A DNA stretch of 64,000 nt from the NCBI GenBank assembly GCA_036654655.1, contig JAVVRP010000002.1, positions 1 through 64,000 on the forward strand, read 5' to 3'. A model generated the notes under the pieces. It saw only the letters and a program-made list of their open reading frames with translations. It did not search any database and was not told the DNA's origin. A program made the position numbers and the translations under genes. Within the stretch, counting starts at the first letter, position 1. Every line of letters begins with the position of its first letter. Below, one piece after another: positions 61,753 through 64,000 of the stretch. This DNA is from JAVVRP01 sp036654655 (GTDB taxonomy: Bacteria; Bacillota; Clostridia; Christensenellales; UBA1242).

Positions 61753-64000
61753 ATGAAAAAATGCCTAGTCACAATTTTGGCTTTTATGATTATGTTAACA
61801 GGGTTAATTTTTTCTGCATGTGACAAGCCTGGCGTAATTAATATAAGCATTCAAAACTATTTAGGAAAAACAGAAACGGAAATTAATTTAGACGTTTCGG
61901 GGTCTTCACACATATACACAGTTTATGTAAGTGGCTTTTCTGGAAGTGGGGAGATAAGTTTAGATTTTAGGCAAGAGATTGTTCAAATAAAAAAAATGGA
62001 TTATTTGGGGAACGGAAAAACCAGAGTGGAGTTTTTGCCACTTCTTGGAGGAATAACAAAGTTGCGAATAACAACATTGCAAGGTGGAAAGTCTTTGGAA
62101 TTGGATGTAAAAGTTAACGACCAAATAAGCAACATTTTTTTGAAATCACAGTCTATTTTTGCCATAAAGGGCGAAGAAACATTGCTTATTCCAGAAAACC
62201 TGCTTAATTTTGAACCTGCTTACATCATAGATAAAAGAGTAAGTTTTTCGCTTTGTAATCAAAATGGTGAAGAATTAAAGTTTGCTGGCGTAAACCTAGA
62301 AAAAAACAAGTTAACAACAACAAACACCACAGAATTTAGCAATGTGTGGATAAAGGCAACTTCAATAGCAAATCCCAGCATTTTTGCAGTTTTTAAAGTT
62401 GATTTGCTAAGTAAAATTATTTTGCCAATCAAGCCTTTGCCACTTACAGAAATTATCCCACAAACGCCACCAGTGCACATTGAAATTGTTCCAGACATAA
62501 CAGACCCATTGCATCCCGACATCGCACAAAAGCCTAAAATAAATCTTATTGCAACAGATTCACACAAAAACACAAAGCAACTTGCTTTTACATTGCCTGT
62601 TAGCATTTTTCCAAAAAATACAACCGTGAAAGATATAATTATTGATGCAAAAATAAACTCAAAAAAAGGGTCCATAAAAGATGTATGTTTTTTAGAAAAA
62701 ATGATAACAAAACAAATTGGAGCAGATTTTGTTTTTAATTTTAACATTTTTTCACGCAATGCGGGAGAGGCAATTCTTGAAATAAGTGTTGGTTATGCAA
62801 ATTTTGCTTCTTACGTTGTAAAACAAAATTATAGTGTGCTTGTTAGCCAAAATCCAACTGGTTTAATTGCAAACGACAATTTTCTTGCCTTGGGCAAAAT
62901 TATTAAAAATGAAGAACAAATCCCAGTGGACATAAAGTATGACAATGAGTTTTTGCTTTTTCACACAATTCAAACTTATCCAACAAAACAAAACATAAAA
63001 TTAGAAATTGCACCAAACACAAAATTTGTAACCCCGCACACCTTAATGCTTGATATTTTGGCACGCAACAAGGCTGGAAAAAACATCACACTTGATGCAA
63101 ATAAAACAGCATTTGATTATATTGGTGTTTCTTTGGCAGGAAGTTTGTTCGAGGCAAAAAATGTTAAAGACGATATTTCAAAATCAAGGTTTGATGCGCT
63201 TGCTGTTTGGGCAAAAACCACACCACCAGTGATGGCAGAGTTTGACCACTTTGTAATGATTTTTACGTGTGAGTATGATATTGTAAAAAGTGAAGATGGC
63301 AAAATTGTTTCCAGCAAACAATTGGTTGGCGAAATTAAACTCAGCGCAAAAAAAGGTGTTGAAAGTTTTGGAGTTTCAAAAGATTATGAAAATAACACAA
63401 TAACAATGGAAAAAGGTTCTAAATTAGATTTTAACGGGCTTGAAGCAACAAGCGGGGCATATATTGGTGAAATTAAAATAAAAGCAGTTAATATTTTAAG
63501 CACTCAAATTTGCACGGTTTCTCAAAAAGAATTTAATAAAACCACGCTAGAAATTTTTGCAAAAAAAGATGGGCTTTCTTGTTTTACCTTAACTTTGCCT
63601 AATGGAATTTTAACAACACTTAACATTAAAGTTGTTTCGCTTTTAAATTATGCAGAGTTAAAGTTTGGTGCGGGCTCAACAAAAAATGCACTTGTTATGG
63701 CAGATGATGTAACAAAAAATGATGCAGAAAGCGTGTCAAAAAACAAAGACTATGCAATATTAATTAGGCAGGTTGAAAATTCTGTTAAAATTGATATAAA
63801 AGTAGTTTGCAATCCATTAAATATTTTTTCAGATTTATTTAATTATGAAATTTTAATAAGCAAAGAAAACATTGCCGAAATATATTACAACTTTGAAACA
63901 AACTTTTTAACAGTTACCCCAGCGTTTGGTGAAAATAACTTTAAATCATACAAGTTTAAAATTAAATTTAAGCCTAAAACAATAAAAGATTTCAAGGTAA
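61753..64000 (+). CDS. Surface lipoprotein related to the giant protein (3' end beyond window)
   Basis: The frame is open from the ATG at 61753 to the window edge: 749 complete codons, no stop. Signal peptide MKKCLVTILAFMIMLTGLIF with C23 in FSAC as lipid site. The first 150 mature residues parallel those of the giant protein: VQIKKMDYLGNGKTRVEFLP and GGKSLELDVKVNDQISNIFL correspond to its VEKVSYMGGGIFEAKLKAHK and QKSLQFVVHIINPVTSILIN stretches. The visible part is beta-rich with no GLUG units yet; these may lie further downstream. No SD. The two are probably tandem paralogues, so the locus may encode more giant proteins. Confidence 0.8.
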   Translation, partial: MKKCLVTILAFMIMLTGLIFSACDKPGVINISIQNYLGKTETEINLDVSGSSHIYTVYVSGFSGSGEISLDFRQEIVQIKKMDYLGNGKTRVEFLPLLGGITKLRITTLQGGKSLELDVKVNDQISNIFLKSQSIFAIKGEETLLIPENLLNFEPAYIIDKRVSFSLCNQNGEELKFAGVNLEKNKLTTTNTTEFSNVWIKATSIANPSIFAVFKVDLLSKIILPIKPLPLTEIIPQTPPVHIEIVPDITDPLHPDIAQKPKINLIATDSHKNTKQLAFTLPVSIFPKNTTVKDIIIDAKINSKKGSIKDVCFLEKMITKQIGADFVFNFNIFSRNAGEAILEISVGYANFASYVVKQNYSVLVSQNPTGLIANDNFLALGKIIKNEEQIPVDIKYDNEFLLFHTIQTYPTKQNIKLEIAPNTKFVTPHTLMLDILARNKAGKNITLDANKTAFDYIGVSLAGSLFEAKNVKDDISKSRFDALAVWAKTTPPVMAEFDHFVMIFTCEYDIVKSEDGKIVSSKQLVGEIKLSAKKGVESFGVSKDYENNTITMEKGSKLDFNGLEATSGAYIGEIKIKAVNILSTQICTVSQKEFNKTTLEIFAKKDGLSCFTLTLPNGILTTLNIKVVSLLNYAELKFGAGSTKNALVMADDVTKNDAESVSKNKDYAILIRQVENSVKIDIKVVCNPLNIFSDLFNYEILISKENIAEIYYNFETNFLTVTPAFGENNFKSYKFKIKFKPKTIKDFKV

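Noticed and set aside
1..64000. tRNA, rRNA, tmRNA or riboswitch
   Set aside because: I looked for cloverleaf tRNA motifs (GGTTCRANTCC), T-box-like leaders before alaS, trpS and leuS, and long structured leaders. None was found; the synthetase leaders are too short for a T-box.

Overview
The window is about 64 kb of very AT-rich DNA (roughly 30% GC by eye) with short intergenic gaps. AAGGAG-type ribosome binding sites and SigA-like promoters are easy to find. SpoIIR, SleB, YpeB, a SPOCS-LysM coat-type protein and a SpoIIQ-like LytM protein, together with SipW-like peptidases and lipoboxes, point to a Gram-positive, endospore-lineage member of the Bacillota, most likely an uncultured Clostridia-type organism. 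No rRNA, tRNA, CRISPR array, prophage or transposase was recognised.

Layout. 0-11 kb: the 3' part of a surface protein (TasA-like stub, BspA-type leucine-rich repeats, intein-like Hint domain), greA, convergent comF, a small LRR protein, two CPBP membrane proteases, tadA, then three TasA/camelysin-like secreted proteins in a row. 11-19 kb: a membrane-anchored metzincin-like protease and a housekeeping run, alaS (short form), trpS, tsaE, tsaB-rimI fusion, nth, obg. 19-24 kb: a spore block (SPOCS-LysM protein, spoIIR, sleB, ypeB) and a fourth TasA-like protein. 24-30 kb: YitT-like protein, leuS, recD2. 30-32 kb: two tandem SipW-like signal peptidases. 32-39 kb: a degenerate GlmU-like protein, pth, mfd and a PrsA-like foldase lipoprotein, in the ancestral glmU-pth-mfd order. 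38.8-45 kb: a flippase-like membrane protein, a fifth SipW-substrate-like protein, a proline-rich tail-anchored protein, a divergent Fe-ADH/glycerol-1-phosphate dehydrogenase-like protein, a small secreted protein, spoIIQ-like, acpP and ttcA-like. 45.4-61.6 kb: one 16.2-kb gene for a 5403-residue lipoprotein rich in GLUG-like repeats, followed by a related lipoprotein that runs off the window.

How the genes may work together. The two SipW-like peptidases, the five or six short secreted proteins with TasA-like signal regions, the PrsA-like foldase, the LRR/Hint protein and the giant lipoproteins look like a substantial cell-surface programme, possibly TasA-type fibres plus adhesins. This is inference; only the peptidase-substrate relationship has a precedent in known families.

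The most unusual DNA-level signal is a repeated, GC-rich, about 100-bp element that folds as an outer stem enclosing three perfect hairpins (a closed four-way junction). It occurs at 2397-2497 and 40762-40860 with different arm sequences but conserved pairing, and a looser relative lies at 8795-8878. All three lie 3' of TasA-like genes. A second recurrent signal is a set of genes without a ribosome binding site whose start codon sits 6-8 nt after a -10 box, consistent with leaderless transcripts.
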